A stretch of 64,000 bases of DNA, taken from assembly GCA_964391015.1 (NCBI GenBank), contig CAYMKU010000013.1, positions 1 to 64,000 of the forward strand. Direction: 5' to 3'. A program made the translations under genes and the position numbers. The DNA is from XYD12-FULL-36-8 sp964391015 (lineage in GTDB: Bacteria; Bacteroidota; Ignavibacteria; Ignavibacteriales; Ignavibacteriaceae). Position 1 is the stretch's first letter. Every line of letters begins with the position of its first letter. The notes beneath the pieces were generated by a model. That model saw only the letters and a program-made list of their open reading frames with translations, made no database searches and was not told the DNA's origin. Of the stretch, positions 46,840 to 56,860 are shown in pieces.

Positions 46840-47199
46840 TCATTTTTCTAAAAAAAGTTTTAGGGCATAGAAAAGTAAAAACACTCCAAAAAATTTTTTT
46901 ATAATAGCCTCTGGCAAATTCACAACTATTTTTGAAGATATATAGCTCCCAACGATAAAAGTTACACACATTATAGCGGCAGCTTTAATATTTACAAAAC
47001 CAGCTTTATGATAATTAATAACAGCAAGTAAGCCAATCGGTGGTAGAAGTAAACCAAGAGACGTTCCTTGAGCATTTTGCTGCGAGTAGCCCAAAAAATA
47101 AACTAGTGCTGGAATTATAATTATTCCTCCCCCAATTCCAAGTAATCCACTTACTATTCCGGCAAGAAGACCGATTAAAAGTAGAATCCCATATTCCAT
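46840..47199 (-). CDS. half-size TauE/SafE-family permease
   Basis: 119 residues, about half the usual TauE/SafE length, with four membrane segments. The family signature GLLGIGGGIIIIPALVYFLGYSQQNAQGTSL is present, as in full-length sulfite/organosulfonate exporters. The frame is intact at both ends (MEYGILLL to FLEK), so this looks like a natural half-size form that would dimerise, not a broken gene. The substrate is unknown. Confidence 0.78.
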   Translation of the reverse strand: MEYGILLLIGLLAGIVSGLLGIGGGIIIIPALVYFLGYSQQNAQGTSLGLLLPPIGLLAVINYHKAGFVNIKAAAIMCVTFIVGSYISSKIVVNLPEAIIKKFFGVFLLFYALKLFLEK

Positions 47200-47799
47200 T
47201 AATAAATATCCTTCCTGAAAATTTTTAATATAAACTTAACTATATTATATTAAAAATATAACCAACATATAAAATTTCGATTTATGAATAAAACCCATCA
47301 AATAAGTTCCTTCGGTAATTCAAACTTATGAGAAACAAAACTTATATACAGCTCTAGCTTACAATTGTCCGCTCAACTTTCAGAAGATTAGGAAATCTAT
47401 CCCTAGCACTAGATTCCCATGAAACTTGTCTTAACTTCATCAATTGCAAATAATACTGCTATCAGGTAAAATCATGGATACCAAGATATTATTTTTAATC
47501 TATTAGGGGTAACCAGAGGATTAAATTGGCACAAAAATTGGTGATATATCGTAGGTTTTAATTTATTTCCTGGCACACTTGTAAAGAGAGCTAAATTAGC
47601 GAGGGGAAGAGGGGAGTTCTCCTCGTAATTTTTAGCCCCCGCGTTCTATACTCATCGGTACAATTATATGTTTGTTTAGTAAGATATTAAATCAAATCTT
47701 GAGTCAGGCTCGAGAAAACTTAAATGAGCGAGATTTATTTTCATCCATTTTGTCGATTCTTCTACTTGGTTTATTTTTCATATCAAAAAAAATTTTTAT
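47200..47799. other. 600-base intergenic region with hairpin
   Basis: No convincing gene. A GC-rich hairpin at about 47599-47626 (GAGGGGAG-TT-CTCCTC core) is followed by AATTTTT and may be a terminator or the end of an unknown small RNA. TTGGCACAAAAATTGGT (47526-47542) has the spacing of a sigma54 promoter but GG for GC in the -12 box. A possible 74-residue frame starting at 47672 overlaps the next gene in another frame and looks spurious. Confidence 0.4.
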
Positions 47800-48834
47800 A
47801 TGCGTAAAATTATTGCTCTCACCGAGGGATATTCCAATCCCCATTCTGCAAAGACAGCAAGAAATCTTATCTTTTATTGCCCTGAAGAAGTTGTAGCACT
47901 TTTCGATCGTCATAATATAGGAAAAACAAGTTTTGAACTGTTGGGTGTTGGTGATATTCCAACTATTGGATCACTTGATGAAGCAAACGACGCAAATACA
48001 TTAATCATGTCAATAGCATTGCCTGGAGGTAAGCTTCCAAAATCTTACAAGGAGATAATGCTCGAAGCAATTTCTAGGAAGATGGATATTATTTCATGTG
48101 GACATGAATTTATAAGTAATGATCCAGCTTTAGTTTTGGCAGCAAGTTCCGCAGGAGTTTCATTAAAAGATATTCGAAAGAATAATGAGCGGGACGTTGC
48201 TCATCGTAAAGGAATTTTACCTTCATGCCTGAGAATTCTCACTGTTGGAAACGATTGCAGCATTGGCAAAATGGTTACATCGCTTGAGCTTGCTCGTGCA
48301 TTGCAGAAAAAAAGAATTGACGCAAAGTTTGTAGCAACAGGTCAAACCGGAATTCTAATTGAAGGCGACGGTATTCCTATTGATGCTGTTATAGGTGATT
48401 ATATAAATGGCGCCGCAGAAAAATTAGTGCTGCAGAATCAACATCACGAAATAATAATAATTGAAGGTCAGGCAAGTATTTTGCATCCACGTTATTCATC
48501 CGTATCGTTAGGTTTGCTTCACGGAACAGTACCCCATGGAATGATTATGTGCTATGAAATAGGAAGAGAATTTGTTCATAACATGCCGGATATTCAAATT
48601 CCACCAATGGATGTTGTTGTTCGTCTATATGAAGAAATGGCATCCGTTATGTTCCCGAGTAAAATAATCGGGTTTGCATTAAACAGTAAGAAAGTTTCTG
48701 AGTCTGAGGCCAAAAAAGAAAAAGAACGAATTAAAAACCAATTTGGATTACCTGCTTGTGATGTCGTTCGACATGGACCAGATGAATTGTTAGATGCAAT
48801 TGTAGAATTTAGAAAAGAAGTCATCCCTTCGTAG
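47800..48834 (+). CDS. DUF1611 family protein
   Basis: 344 residues. The N-terminal Rossmann-like domain contains FYCPEEVVALFDRHNIGKT. The C-terminal P-loop domain has ILTVGNDCSIGKMVTSLELARAL and IIIEGQASILHPRYSSVSLGLLHG, which is characteristic of DUF1611. In many genomes this family sits beside an L-Ala-D/L-Glu epimerase and is linked to peptidoglycan peptide use; no such gene is adjacent here. It is followed by tRNA-Arg on the other strand. Confidence 0.85.
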   Translation: MRKIIALTEGYSNPHSAKTARNLIFYCPEEVVALFDRHNIGKTSFELLGVGDIPTIGSLDEANDANTLIMSIALPGGKLPKSYKEIMLEAISRKMDIISCGHEFISNDPALVLAASSAGVSLKDIRKNNERDVAHRKGILPSCLRILTVGNDCSIGKMVTSLELARALQKKRIDAKFVATGQTGILIEGDGIPIDAVIGDYINGAAEKLVLQNQHHEIIIIEGQASILHPRYSSVSLGLLHGTVPHGMIMCYEIGREFVHNMPDIQIPPMDVVVRLYEEMASVMFPSKIIGFALNSKKVSESEAKKEKERIKNQFGLPACDVVRHGPDELLDAIVEFRKEVIPS

Positions 48835-48850
48835 AAACAAATTACCTTTG

Positions 48851-48925
<75 letters not shown>

Positions 48926-48937
48926 AATCAAAAAATT

Positions 48938-48967
48938 ACTATAGGTAAAAAACTGACTTCAATTCAA
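48938..48967 (-). promoter_or_regulatory. sigma70-like promoter of tRNA-Arg
   Basis: Read on the minus strand: TTGAAT, an 18-base spacer, TATAGT, ending 12 bases before the mature tRNA 5' end. Both boxes are close to consensus and the position fits a tRNA promoter. Confidence 0.5.
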
Positions 48968-49010
48968 AAATAATCAACTTTGAGCCCAAGTTAAAGAATT
49001 AAGCACCTGC

Positions 49011-50840
49011 TTATTCTTTAATTGAATAGATTTGAAAAATCAAAGCTGATTTACCCAAGATTTTAAATTTAAAATTTAACCCAGTTCCATCATGCGATAC
49101 AAAAAATCCTTCCTTGCCTGAAATAATTTCCTTATATGAAATTTTTTGTTCACCAAAGTAAAGTGAAATGCTGTCGGAATTATCTCCAGCATTGAAAGCC
49201 ATAACAAGCCAGCCTTCTTTATTCTTCCGTTCGAAGACAAATGATTTTTTCTTATCGTTTGAATAAAGAAAATTTAACTCCCCTTTTCGTAAAGCTGAAC
49301 TATTTCTTCTGAGATTAATTATTTGGCTATAATAATTCAAAATTTTTTTATTTTGCCCGACCGCATAATGACCAAAACCTTTTTTAAATCCTGATTTTTC
49401 AGCAATTACTTCATCATCATATTTTAATTCTCCCCAGACCATTGGTTTACGATCGTGCGGATCATCCGCACCCCACATTCCAACTTCATCACCGTAATAA
49501 ATCATGGGTGCACCGCGATAAGCCATTTGAAAAATTGCAATTAATTTTTGTATTTCATAAGCCACTGTATCGGGTTTTGCTGGAGAATAGTCCGGATTAT
49601 CGTCATTGGCTTCGCGATCATAATTTCTATCTGGATTTATAATCATAGATAATAATCTATCTGTGTCGTGGCTGTCCACCAAGTTCTGCAAAACATCCAA
49701 ATATTCTTTTGGATAGGCAAGATCAATCTGTTTTAATTTTTCGATAAACTCCGAGACTTTGATTTGTTTTTTTCTATCAATAAAAAATTCTTTCACTGCA
49801 TATGCAAAATTATAATTCATTAAAGCATCGAAAGCACCATTTTCGGAAATAAAGTCAGAAGATAATTCCCAAAGTTCACCTATAATAATTGCATTCGGAT
49901 TTATTGATTTTACCAATTTTCTCCAATCCTTCCAAAACCCAATTGGAACATCTCTTGCAACATCTAAACGCCAACCATCAATACCATCTGAAGGATCTCC
50001 ATCATTATTTGGGTCCATCCATCTTTGTGTTGAATGAAAAATATACTGTTTGGGTCCAACATTAATATCTTCTCTCGTTCTATTAAATTCGGGAAGAAAT
50101 TTTGTTCCCCACCAACCCTTATAATCAAATTCATTTTGTTCGGTTGTTGTGTCATCGAATGATTTTATAATAAACCAATCCTTATACTTTGATCGCTCAC
50201 CATTTTTAACGACATCTTGAAACGCCCAGAACTGAATTCCTACATGATTAAAGACTCCATCAATAATGATTTTCATTCCGCGATTATGAATTTCCTGTAT
50301 CAATTTCAAAAAAATCGAATCGGCTGAAGTCCAAGCCCAAATGGAATAATCATCGGACATTTCTTGTTTAATTTTCATTTCATCGGCTTTAGGATTCGGC
50401 CCGAAATTGATATCAATGTGATGAAAAGTCGAACCATCATATTTGTGGAGGGAGACCGCATCAAAAACCGGATTGAGATAAATTGCACCTATTCCCAAGT
50501 TTTGAAGGTAATCTAAATGATTAATTATTCCTTGAATATCACCACCGTATCTTCGATGATAAAGGTGATCGCGAAAATTTCCGCCAAGATTTTTCTCCCA
50601 TTCAGATTGCTCAAACCAGTCGCTTGCCCATCTTCTTACTTGCCAGCCAGAAGGTATAAATGAATCATTCTTAAAAACTTTACCTGCAATCGGGTCGTTG
50701 GTAGAATCACCGTTTGCAAATCGCTCAGGAAATATTTGATACCATACAACTCCCTTTGCCCATTCAGGCAAAGTGTTTTGAGAAAATGCAGAAAGATTGA
50801 GTATCAGCAAATACGAAACTAAAAAGAGAGTTGACCTCAT
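49011..50840 (-). CDS. exported GH13 alpha-amylase-family enzyme
   Basis: 609 residues with a signal peptide in 1-20. The four GH13 regions are present: IIDGVFNHVG (I), DGWRLDVARD with nucleophile Asp293 (II), IIGELWE with acid Glu322 (III) and LVDSHDTDR (IV). VVWYQIFPERFANGD at the N-terminus is typical of cyclomaltodextrinase/neopullulanase-like enzymes, but no separate N-terminal starch-binding domain precedes the barrel. It probably splits alpha-glucans in the periplasm. It overlaps the upstream RmlD-like gene by four bases, in an operon with the PfkB-like kinase. Confidence 0.92.
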   Translation of the reverse strand: MRSTLFLVSYLLILNLSAFSQNTLPEWAKGVVWYQIFPERFANGDSTNDPIAGKVFKNDSFIPSGWQVRRWASDWFEQSEWEKNLGGNFRDHLYHRRYGGDIQGIINHLDYLQNLGIGAIYLNPVFDAVSLHKYDGSTFHHIDINFGPNPKADEMKIKQEMSDDYSIWAWTSADSIFLKLIQEIHNRGMKIIIDGVFNHVGIQFWAFQDVVKNGERSKYKDWFIIKSFDDTTTEQNEFDYKGWWGTKFLPEFNRTREDINVGPKQYIFHSTQRWMDPNNDGDPSDGIDGWRLDVARDVPIGFWKDWRKLVKSINPNAIIIGELWELSSDFISENGAFDALMNYNFAYAVKEFFIDRKKQIKVSEFIEKLKQIDLAYPKEYLDVLQNLVDSHDTDRLLSMIINPDRNYDREANDDNPDYSPAKPDTVAYEIQKLIAIFQMAYRGAPMIYYGDEVGMWGADDPHDRKPMVWGELKYDDEVIAEKSGFKKGFGHYAVGQNKKILNYYSQIINLRRNSSALRKGELNFLYSNDKKKSFVFERKNKEGWLVMAFNAGDNSDSISLYFGEQKISYKEIISGKEGFFVSHDGTGLNFKFKILGKSALIFQIYSIKE

Positions 50841-51748
50841 AATGATAATTGTTTTTTAATTATGGAAAGTGATTCGACTATTGAATGCGGTTTATATCCC
50901 AATTCTGTTTCTGCTTTGATTGTGATTAATCCTGATTTTAATGGACGTTTCGCTGGCTGTTTTAACTTATCCGTGGCAATTGGAACAATCAAATTTCCAT
51001 CAAGATCGAAATATTCTGCTATCTGCAAAGCAAATTCAAAACGGCTTAAAAAATCTTTACCGCCAATATTATAAATGCTACTCTTATCAAATTCAATTAT
51101 CTTGTTTATTCCTTGCACAAGATCCTCAACAAAAGTCGGATTGTTAACCTGATCATGAACAACATGAATTTGCTTTCTCTCAAACAGACTGTTAATCACC
51201 CATCGAACAAAATCTGGTCTGCTGTTTGCAATACCATAAAGAACATTTGTTCTAATGACCGAATAAAATACTGCTGAAATTTTTAATACATTTTCGCTGG
51301 CAAGTTTCGTACGACCATAATAACCTAGTGGATCTGGTTTTGCATTTTCATCATAAGGACCATTTAGTCCATTAAAAATATAATCGGTGGAAAAATGGAT
51401 TATCTTTGCATCTATTGTTCTACAAGCTTCAGAAAGATATTCTACACCTTTAACATTTATTTTCCAGGCGGTTTCTCTCTCACTTTCGCTGAGATCAACA
51501 TTAGTAAATGCCGCCGCATTAATCACAATATCAGGATAAAAATCGAAAATAACTTTTTTCACTTCTTCTCGTGATGTTAAATCAAATTTAAGGTAAGGAA
51601 CGCCGTCTAAAAGCGGTTTATCTTCGATAGAACACCCCAATAGCTCAACATGATCTTTCACTGCATAAAAAGCAATTAACCGCTGACCCAACAAGCCGTT
51701 CGCTCCAATAACCAAAATTCTTTTCTTTATTATTCCAGGTGAATACAT
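50837..51748 (-). CDS. RmlD-like dTDP-4-dehydrorhamnose reductase family protein
   Basis: 303 residues. It is a short-chain reductase with the NAD(P) motif GANGLLGQRLIAFY, DIVINAAAFTNVDLSES, STDYIFNG and the catalytic YGRTK. This matches RmlD (last step of dTDP-L-rhamnose synthesis) and related sugar reductases. No rmlA, B or C gene is nearby, so the exact substrate is open. It sits between the PfkB-like kinase (seven-base gap) and the GH13 gene (four-base overlap). Confidence 0.85.
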   Translation of the reverse strand: MYSPGIIKKRILVIGANGLLGQRLIAFYAVKDHVELLGCSIEDKPLLDGVPYLKFDLTSREEVKKVIFDFYPDIVINAAAFTNVDLSESERETAWKINVKGVEYLSEACRTIDAKIIHFSTDYIFNGLNGPYDENAKPDPLGYYGRTKLASENVLKISAVFYSVIRTNVLYGIANSRPDFVRWVINSLFERKQIHVVHDQVNNPTFVEDLVQGINKIIEFDKSSIYNIGGKDFLSRFEFALQIAEYFDLDGNLIVPIATDKLKQPAKRPLKSGLITIKAETELGYKPHSIVESLSIIKKQLSL

Positions 51749-51755
51749 AGAATAT

Positions 51756-52628
51756 TTAAATTTTTAATTTACTAAAACTATCAGTCGCTGCCGATTGGCT
51801 CGCAATGTGGTTAGCAACTTTCAAAGATTTATTGATGTTTTGTGTTTTTAAAAAAACATAAAAGAAAACACTGCCAAAAATATCACCGCATCCGACCCTA
51901 TTTACGGTTTGAATTTTTTCTGCTGAAACAAACATAGATTCTATTTCATCATCTCGCTTAAAATAAGCACGCACACCAAAGCTACCCTTTGTAACAATAA
52001 AATACTTTGCCCCATGATTTAACACTTCCTTAGCAGTTTCTGACTCATCTTTAAAATCAAAAAGGGTTTTTACTTCAATTTCATTTGCTTGAATAAAATC
52101 AAGTGATGAAGCCCACTGCGAAAAATTTTCAATTGGTCTAAACGATCTTTTATTGTTACTGTCTAAACCGCGTGAAAAAGTGTGGACATCAAAATAAATC
52201 AAACCATTAAAATGGCTTCTTACTTCCCTAACTTGTTCTAAACTAATATCAAATCCGCTGACCATATTAATATTTATTCCATCAAAGTTTTTTAATATAT
52301 TAAAATCTATTGCCAGATTTTGGGGAATGCTTTCATAACATTCCGCTCGTTCACCTAAATCGTGAATAAATAAATGAACTTTGGGAATTTGATCCACCCA
52401 ATTAATGTCTTTTGTGTTGATTTTACTATATAAATCGGAAAATAAGCTATAATTATCCTTTTGCAGTGCTGTAATTAAATGAATTTCATCCTTTGGTAAA
52501 ATTATCTTAGATAATCCCAATATCGAATAATAAATTCCTCCTGGTTTTATTTTCTCTTCATTGTTTTGATGGATATGATCTTCAACAGAATGACCTATCA
52601 TTAATATTTTCACGATGTTCCAACCCAC
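51756..52628 (-). CDS. PfkB-family carbohydrate kinase-like protein
   Basis: 290 residues. The ribokinase fold ends with the anion-hole motif NRVGCGDIFGSVFF, where Asp is the usual catalytic base. The N-terminal glycine motif is PGGIYYSILGLSKI. It may start at the ATG at 52628 or at a GTG five codons later (VKILMIGHSVEDHI). The substrate cannot be told. It is the first gene of a three-gene minus-strand operon and is divergent from bshA. Confidence 0.8.
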   Translation of the reverse strand: MGWNIVKILMIGHSVEDHIHQNNEEKIKPGGIYYSILGLSKIILPKDEIHLITALQKDNYSLFSDLYSKINTKDINWVDQIPKVHLFIHDLGERAECYESIPQNLAIDFNILKNFDGININMVSGFDISLEQVREVRSHFNGLIYFDVHTFSRGLDSNNKRSFRPIENFSQWASSLDFIQANEIEVKTLFDFKDESETAKEVLNHGAKYFIVTKGSFGVRAYFKRDDEIESMFVSAEKIQTVNRVGCGDIFGSVFFYVFLKTQNINKSLKVANHIASQSAATDSFSKLKI

Positions 52629-52736
52629 ATATAATAAATTGCCCGAAAATTTTTATTCATTAAAAAAGCATATATTTGTTCAGAACTAATCATTAAAAAT
52701 AAGTATTAAAAATTAAATTATAGAAAATCACTTCGT

Positions 52737-53861
52737 ATGAAAATAGGAATTACATGTTACCCAACATACGGAGGGAGTGGGGTTATTGCAACAGAACTTG
52801 GTAAAGCTTTAGCTCAACGTGGACATCAAATTCATTTTATCTCTTATGCATTACCATTCCGGCTGACTAGTTTTGTTGAAAATGTTTTCTTCCATGAAGT
52901 CGAAATGAGCAATTACCCTCTCTTTGAATTTCCATTATACACATTGGCTCTCGCAAGTAAAATGGTCGAAGTTGCAGAATTTGAAAATTTAGACCTTCTT
53001 CATGTTCATTATGCAATTCCACATGCAAGTAGTGCATACCTCGCAAAAAATATGCTTAAGAAGAAAAAAGGCATTAAAATAATTACTACGCTTCACGGCA
53101 CAGATATAACTTTAGTAGGACTTGAGCCTTCTTTTCTCCCGCTTGTAAAATTCAGTATTGAAGAAAGTGATGGAGTTACTGCTGTATCAAGATTTTTAAA
53201 AGAAAAAACAATTACAAATTATAATATTGAAAAAAACATCGAAGTCATTCCTAACTTTATTGATACCGAACTCTTTACACCAATGGAGGCTTGTGTGTTT
53301 AGAAAACATATCGCACCCGATGGTGAAAAAGTGCTTATCCACACTTCAAATTTTAGACAGGTAAAGAGAGTAGCTGACACAATAAAAATTTTAGAGCGAG
53401 TCATTAAAGAAGTTCCAACGAAACTAATACTAGTTGGAGATGGCCCAGACAGATCGGAATGTGAACGCCTTACCCGTCAATTGAACTTAGTGGAACATGT
53501 AAAATTTTTGGGGAAACAAGAAGGATTAATTGAAATAATTAACGCAGCGGATATCTTTTTGATCCCATCACAATCCGAAAGTTTTGGTCTTGCTGCATTA
53601 GAAGCAATGGCATGTGGTAAACCTGTTGTAAGTTCGAGCGTTGGTGGCTTACCAGAGTTGATAAAACATAATGAGACTGGATTCATAGCAGAAATTGGTG
53701 ACATTGAAAGAATGGCAAAGTATGTCATTGATCTATTAACAAACGAAAAGAAATACGAAGTGTTCTCGAAAAATTCTAGGAACAGAGCGCTTAATAATTT
53801 TGATAAATCAAACGTCATTCCAATGTACGAAGATTATTATAATTACATTCTTAGTGCTTAA
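52737..53861 (+). CDS. bshA: N-acetyl-alpha-D-glucosaminyl L-malate synthase
   Basis: 374 residues. A GT4-family transferase that joins UDP-GlcNAc to L-malate in the first step of bacillithiol synthesis. The BshA signature start MKIGITCYPTYGGSGVIATELGKALAQRGH is present, followed by LHVHYAIPHASSAYLAKNML, TTLHGTDITLVG and the nucleotide-sugar region SESFGLAALEAMACGKPVVSS. bshB and bshC are not in the window. TATATTTG at 52671-52678 may be its -7 box. Confidence 0.95.
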   Translation: MKIGITCYPTYGGSGVIATELGKALAQRGHQIHFISYALPFRLTSFVENVFFHEVEMSNYPLFEFPLYTLALASKMVEVAEFENLDLLHVHYAIPHASSAYLAKNMLKKKKGIKIITTLHGTDITLVGLEPSFLPLVKFSIEESDGVTAVSRFLKEKTITNYNIEKNIEVIPNFIDTELFTPMEACVFRKHIAPDGEKVLIHTSNFRQVKRVADTIKILERVIKEVPTKLILVGDGPDRSECERLTRQLNLVEHVKFLGKQEGLIEIINAADIFLIPSQSESFGLAALEAMACGKPVVSSSVGGLPELIKHNETGFIAEIGDIERMAKYVIDLLTNEKKYEVFSKNSRNRALNNFDKSNVIPMYEDYYNYILSA

Positions 53862-53926
53862 GATTATTTTTGTAATATACAGACAAAGTTTCTCACACGT
53901 CTCAACTATTTTCTCATTGATTTTAA

Positions 53927-54052
53927 ATGAATAAAAAAGAATTCATATCATTTTGGATTCAAAAACTTGACGCAGAAACAATTGAAGACTTCTTAACAGA
54001 ATATGAAACATCTGATCACCCAGAAAAGTCATTATTGATAGGTTACAGATAA
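53927..54052 (+). CDS. possible 41-residue protein
   Basis: ATG at 53927 and TAA at 54050-54052 give a short acidic protein starting MNKKEFISFWIQKLDAETIE. It has normal-looking amphipathic composition but no recognised family and no clear ribosome site. It could be a small gene or a chance frame in the 239-base gap between bshA and the methyltransferase gene. Confidence 0.35.
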   Translation: MNKKEFISFWIQKLDAETIEDFLTEYETSDHPEKSLLIGYR

Positions 54053-54100
54053 CAAATCAACTATTCAATCAGTTAAATTTGGTTTGATTAAATAGCTTCA

Positions 54101-55534
54101 TTGAATTACATAAGTGAAAATATTTTAGACTATATCACCTCAATTTATGGTGATAACCTCACGAAATCCTATCAGACGCTTATCAATCAAGAACCAACTC
54201 AATTTATCAGAGTAAGTCCTAAAATATCCGCACAAGAATTAAGTCTTGCCTTAAAACAAAGATACAATATTGAGTGTCATAAAGTTTCAAATTATACAAA
54301 CATTCTAAAAGTAATTGATAACAATAATCTTCTGGGTAAAACTCTTGAGCATATTTTAGGTTACTACTATATTCAATCTTATTCTTCATTTATACCGCCA
54401 TTAGTGCTTAACCCAAATGGCAATGATGTTGTTTTAGATTTGTGTGCTGCACCCGGCTCTAAAACAACCGAACTTAGTGAGATAATGAACAATAAGGGTA
54501 CAATAGTAGCCAATGAAGTTCGGCTTGACAGGTTGAAATCATTGGTTCATAATATTGATCGTATGAATCAAATTAATGTCGGCGTAACTCATTTTAAGGG
54601 CGAACAACTGAACACCATCTACTCTAACTACTTCGACAAAATTCTTGTTGATGCCCCATGCAGCGGATTGGGAATTGTTCAGAAGAAAATTGAAGTAAAT
54701 GATTGGTGGACATTTGAACGTGTAAGAAGGCTTTCAGAACTTCAACTTAAGCTGCTTGTATCAGCTATTAAGATGACAAAAATTGATGGGGAAATAGTAT
54801 ACTCTACATGTACTTTAACAGTTGAGGAAAACGAACTCATTATTGATAAGATAATTAAGAAGTATCCAGTTGAAGTAGTAGCTTTCAATATCCAAATTCC
54901 CTCGAAAAATGGAATTACATTTTACAAAAATCAATCTTTCAATTCATCTCTTGACAAGGCAAAAAGAATTTTGCCTTGGGAAGTTGAATCAGATGGATTT
55001 TTTATTATCAAACTCAAGAAAATTGCAAAAACAGAACCATCTTACAGAAGAGATTTACAGTTACGAGATATAAAATTATTAGAGTTTGATGATCGAAAGA
55101 TAAACGAGTATCTAAAAAATATTCAAAATGATTGGGGAATTGAGGAAGAAATATTTTCAAAATTCAAATTTATTTTAAAAAGTAATAATATCTTTTTTGT
55201 TGATGGAAACTGGTACGACCCGAATCCAGGATTATTCGGAAGAATAGGAACTCACTTTGGGGTAATCAATAAAAACAATAATGTAGTTCTTGATTCACAT
55301 GCCGCACAGGTTCTATCTGCACACATTAAAGAAAATATTATTGAAATAAAAAACTTATCGGAATTAAACTCATACTTAAAAGGAGAAACAATTAAAAGTA
55401 TCAATGTTCCGAGAGGACAATACATTGTTCAACACAAAAATTATACATTGGGAACCGCCGTTTCTACAGCTGGCGGATTAAAAAGCCAATTCCCTCGTGC
55501 TTTCAGAACCCAAGAAATCAGACTGATGAATTAA
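54101..55534 (+). CDS. RsmF/NSUN-type rRNA (cytosine-C5) methyltransferase
   Basis: 477 residues with a TTG start at 54101. The SAM site is VLDLCAAPGSKTTELSEIM. The two catalytic cysteines are Cys187 in DAPCSGLG and Cys237 in YSTCTLTVEENE, as expected for m5C RNA methyltransferases. The C-terminal 150 residues form an RsmF-like PUA-type extension (GLFGRIGTHFG, INVPRGQYIV). It most likely acts on 16S rRNA. Its stop overlaps the end of the convergent amt gene by four bases. Confidence 0.88.
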   Translation: MNYISENILDYITSIYGDNLTKSYQTLINQEPTQFIRVSPKISAQELSLALKQRYNIECHKVSNYTNILKVIDNNNLLGKTLEHILGYYYIQSYSSFIPPLVLNPNGNDVVLDLCAAPGSKTTELSEIMNNKGTIVANEVRLDRLKSLVHNIDRMNQINVGVTHFKGEQLNTIYSNYFDKILVDAPCSGLGIVQKKIEVNDWWTFERVRRLSELQLKLLVSAIKMTKIDGEIVYSTCTLTVEENELIIDKIIKKYPVEVVAFNIQIPSKNGITFYKNQSFNSSLDKAKRILPWEVESDGFFIIKLKKIAKTEPSYRRDLQLRDIKLLEFDDRKINEYLKNIQNDWGIEEEIFSKFKFILKSNNIFFVDGNWYDPNPGLFGRIGTHFGVINKNNNVVLDSHAAQVLSAHIKENIIEIKNLSELNSYLKGETIKSINVPRGQYIVQHKNYTLGTAVSTAGGLKSQFPRAFRTQEIRLMN

Positions 55535-56838
55535 AATCTTTGCTGTACGCTTTCGTCATGTTGGCTAAGGTCCAATCCCATTTCTTCCTGATCCTTTGTA
55601 ACACGAATTGGAATTAGTAAATCTGTCAGCTTATATAACAGATACGATCCTCCAAAAGTAAAAACAGAAACTATAACCAAACCAAGTAAGTGGATTAGAA
55701 AAGTATTAGTATATCCATAAATCAATCCAACATCCTTTGCAAAAATTCCAGTCATTATCATTCCAACCATTCCTCCCAAACCATGGCACGGAAAAACATC
55801 TAGCGTATCATCTAAGGTTGATTTTGATTTCCAAGTTACAGCCAGATTACTAACAAGGCTTGCAATTACACCAATAAAAATGCTTGCACCAACAGAAACA
55901 AATCCTGCTGCAGGAGTTATGGCAACCAAACCAACAACTGCACCAATACTTGCACCAGAAGCCGACGCTTTTCTCCCGCGCAGCACGTCAAAAAATATCC
56001 ATGAGAGTGCTGCCGAAGCAGAAGCTGTATTCGTTGTAGCAAAAGCAAGAACTGCGAGACTATTCGCACCTAATGCAGAGCCGGCATTGAAACCAAACCA
56101 TCCAAACCACAGCAATCCCGTTCCAAGAATTACATAAGGAATATTAGAGGGAATATGTGGTTCATTTTTCATGTGCGACCTTCTTCGTCCCAACAGAATT
56201 GCTCCGGCTAAAGCTGCAAAACCAGCAGACATGTGAACAACTGTCCCACCAGCAAAATCTAATACTCCCATTTTTCTTAAAAATCCGTCTGGATGCCAGG
56301 TCCAATGTGCCAATGGTGAATAAATAAAAAGGGTAAACAAAATCATAAAAAGAATGTAAGATGAAAATCGCACGCGCTCTGCAAATGAACCAGTTATCAA
56401 TGCAGGTGTAATGATTGCAAACTTTAGTTGGAACATCGCAAATAAAAGTAATGGAACGGTCGGAGAGAGTCCCGGATGAGTATCACCATTTACTCCACGA
56501 AACATAAAATAAGTAAATGGGTTACCAATTATACCACCGATCGAATCACCGAACCCGAGACTGAATCCGACTACAACCCAAATTACACTAATCACGCTCA
56601 TGGCAATTACACTTTGAAGCATTGTTGATATAATATTTTTTGAGCTGACCATCCCGCCGTAGAAATAAGAAAGCCCAGGGGTCATTAACAAAACTAAACC
56701 AGTAGCTGTTAACATCCACGCTATGTCGGCTCCAGATGCTGGCTCACCTTTTACATGCGAGTAGTTATAGTTTAAAAAGGCACCAACTATTGCAACCAAA
56801 AGCAAAATGACAAAAGGTACATATTTATATTTACCCAT
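55531..56838 (-). CDS. amt: ammonium transporter
   Basis: 435 residues with about eleven membrane segments. The Amt/Mep/Rh features are present: DIAWMLTATGLVLLMTPGLSYFYGG near the N-terminus and the twin pore histidines in PLAHWTWHPDG and DVFPCHGLGGMVG. It carries ammonium into the cell. It is the last gene of lrp-glnA-amt; no glnK/glnB gene is adjacent, which is unusual for amt. A hairpin with a T-tract separates it from glnA. Confidence 0.95.
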   Translation of the reverse strand: MGKYKYVPFVILLLVAIVGAFLNYNYSHVKGEPASGADIAWMLTATGLVLLMTPGLSYFYGGMVSSKNIISTMLQSVIAMSVISVIWVVVGFSLGFGDSIGGIIGNPFTYFMFRGVNGDTHPGLSPTVPLLLFAMFQLKFAIITPALITGSFAERVRFSSYILFMILFTLFIYSPLAHWTWHPDGFLRKMGVLDFAGGTVVHMSAGFAALAGAILLGRRRSHMKNEPHIPSNIPYVILGTGLLWFGWFGFNAGSALGANSLAVLAFATTNTASASAALSWIFFDVLRGRKASASGASIGAVVGLVAITPAAGFVSVGASIFIGVIASLVSNLAVTWKSKSTLDDTLDVFPCHGLGGMVGMIMTGIFAKDVGLIYGYTNTFLIHLLGLVIVSVFTFGGSYLLYKLTDLLIPIRVTKDQEEMGLDLSQHDESVQQRF

Positions 56839-56860
56839 TGCTTACCTTTTAATTGTTATA

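Noticed and set aside
46840..47199. TauE-like gene as a truncated pseudogene
   Set aside because: Start and stop are clean, the four segments form a complete half, and half-size members are known in this family.
47526..47542. sigma54 promoter-like site TTGGCAC-N5-TTGGT
   Set aside because: The -12 box has GG where GC is nearly invariant, and no enhancer-binding regulator is encoded nearby; not listed as a promoter.
47672..47896. 74-residue frame overlapping the DUF1611 start
   Set aside because: It overlaps a well-supported gene by about 100 bases in another frame and its second half is a frame-shifted reading of that gene.
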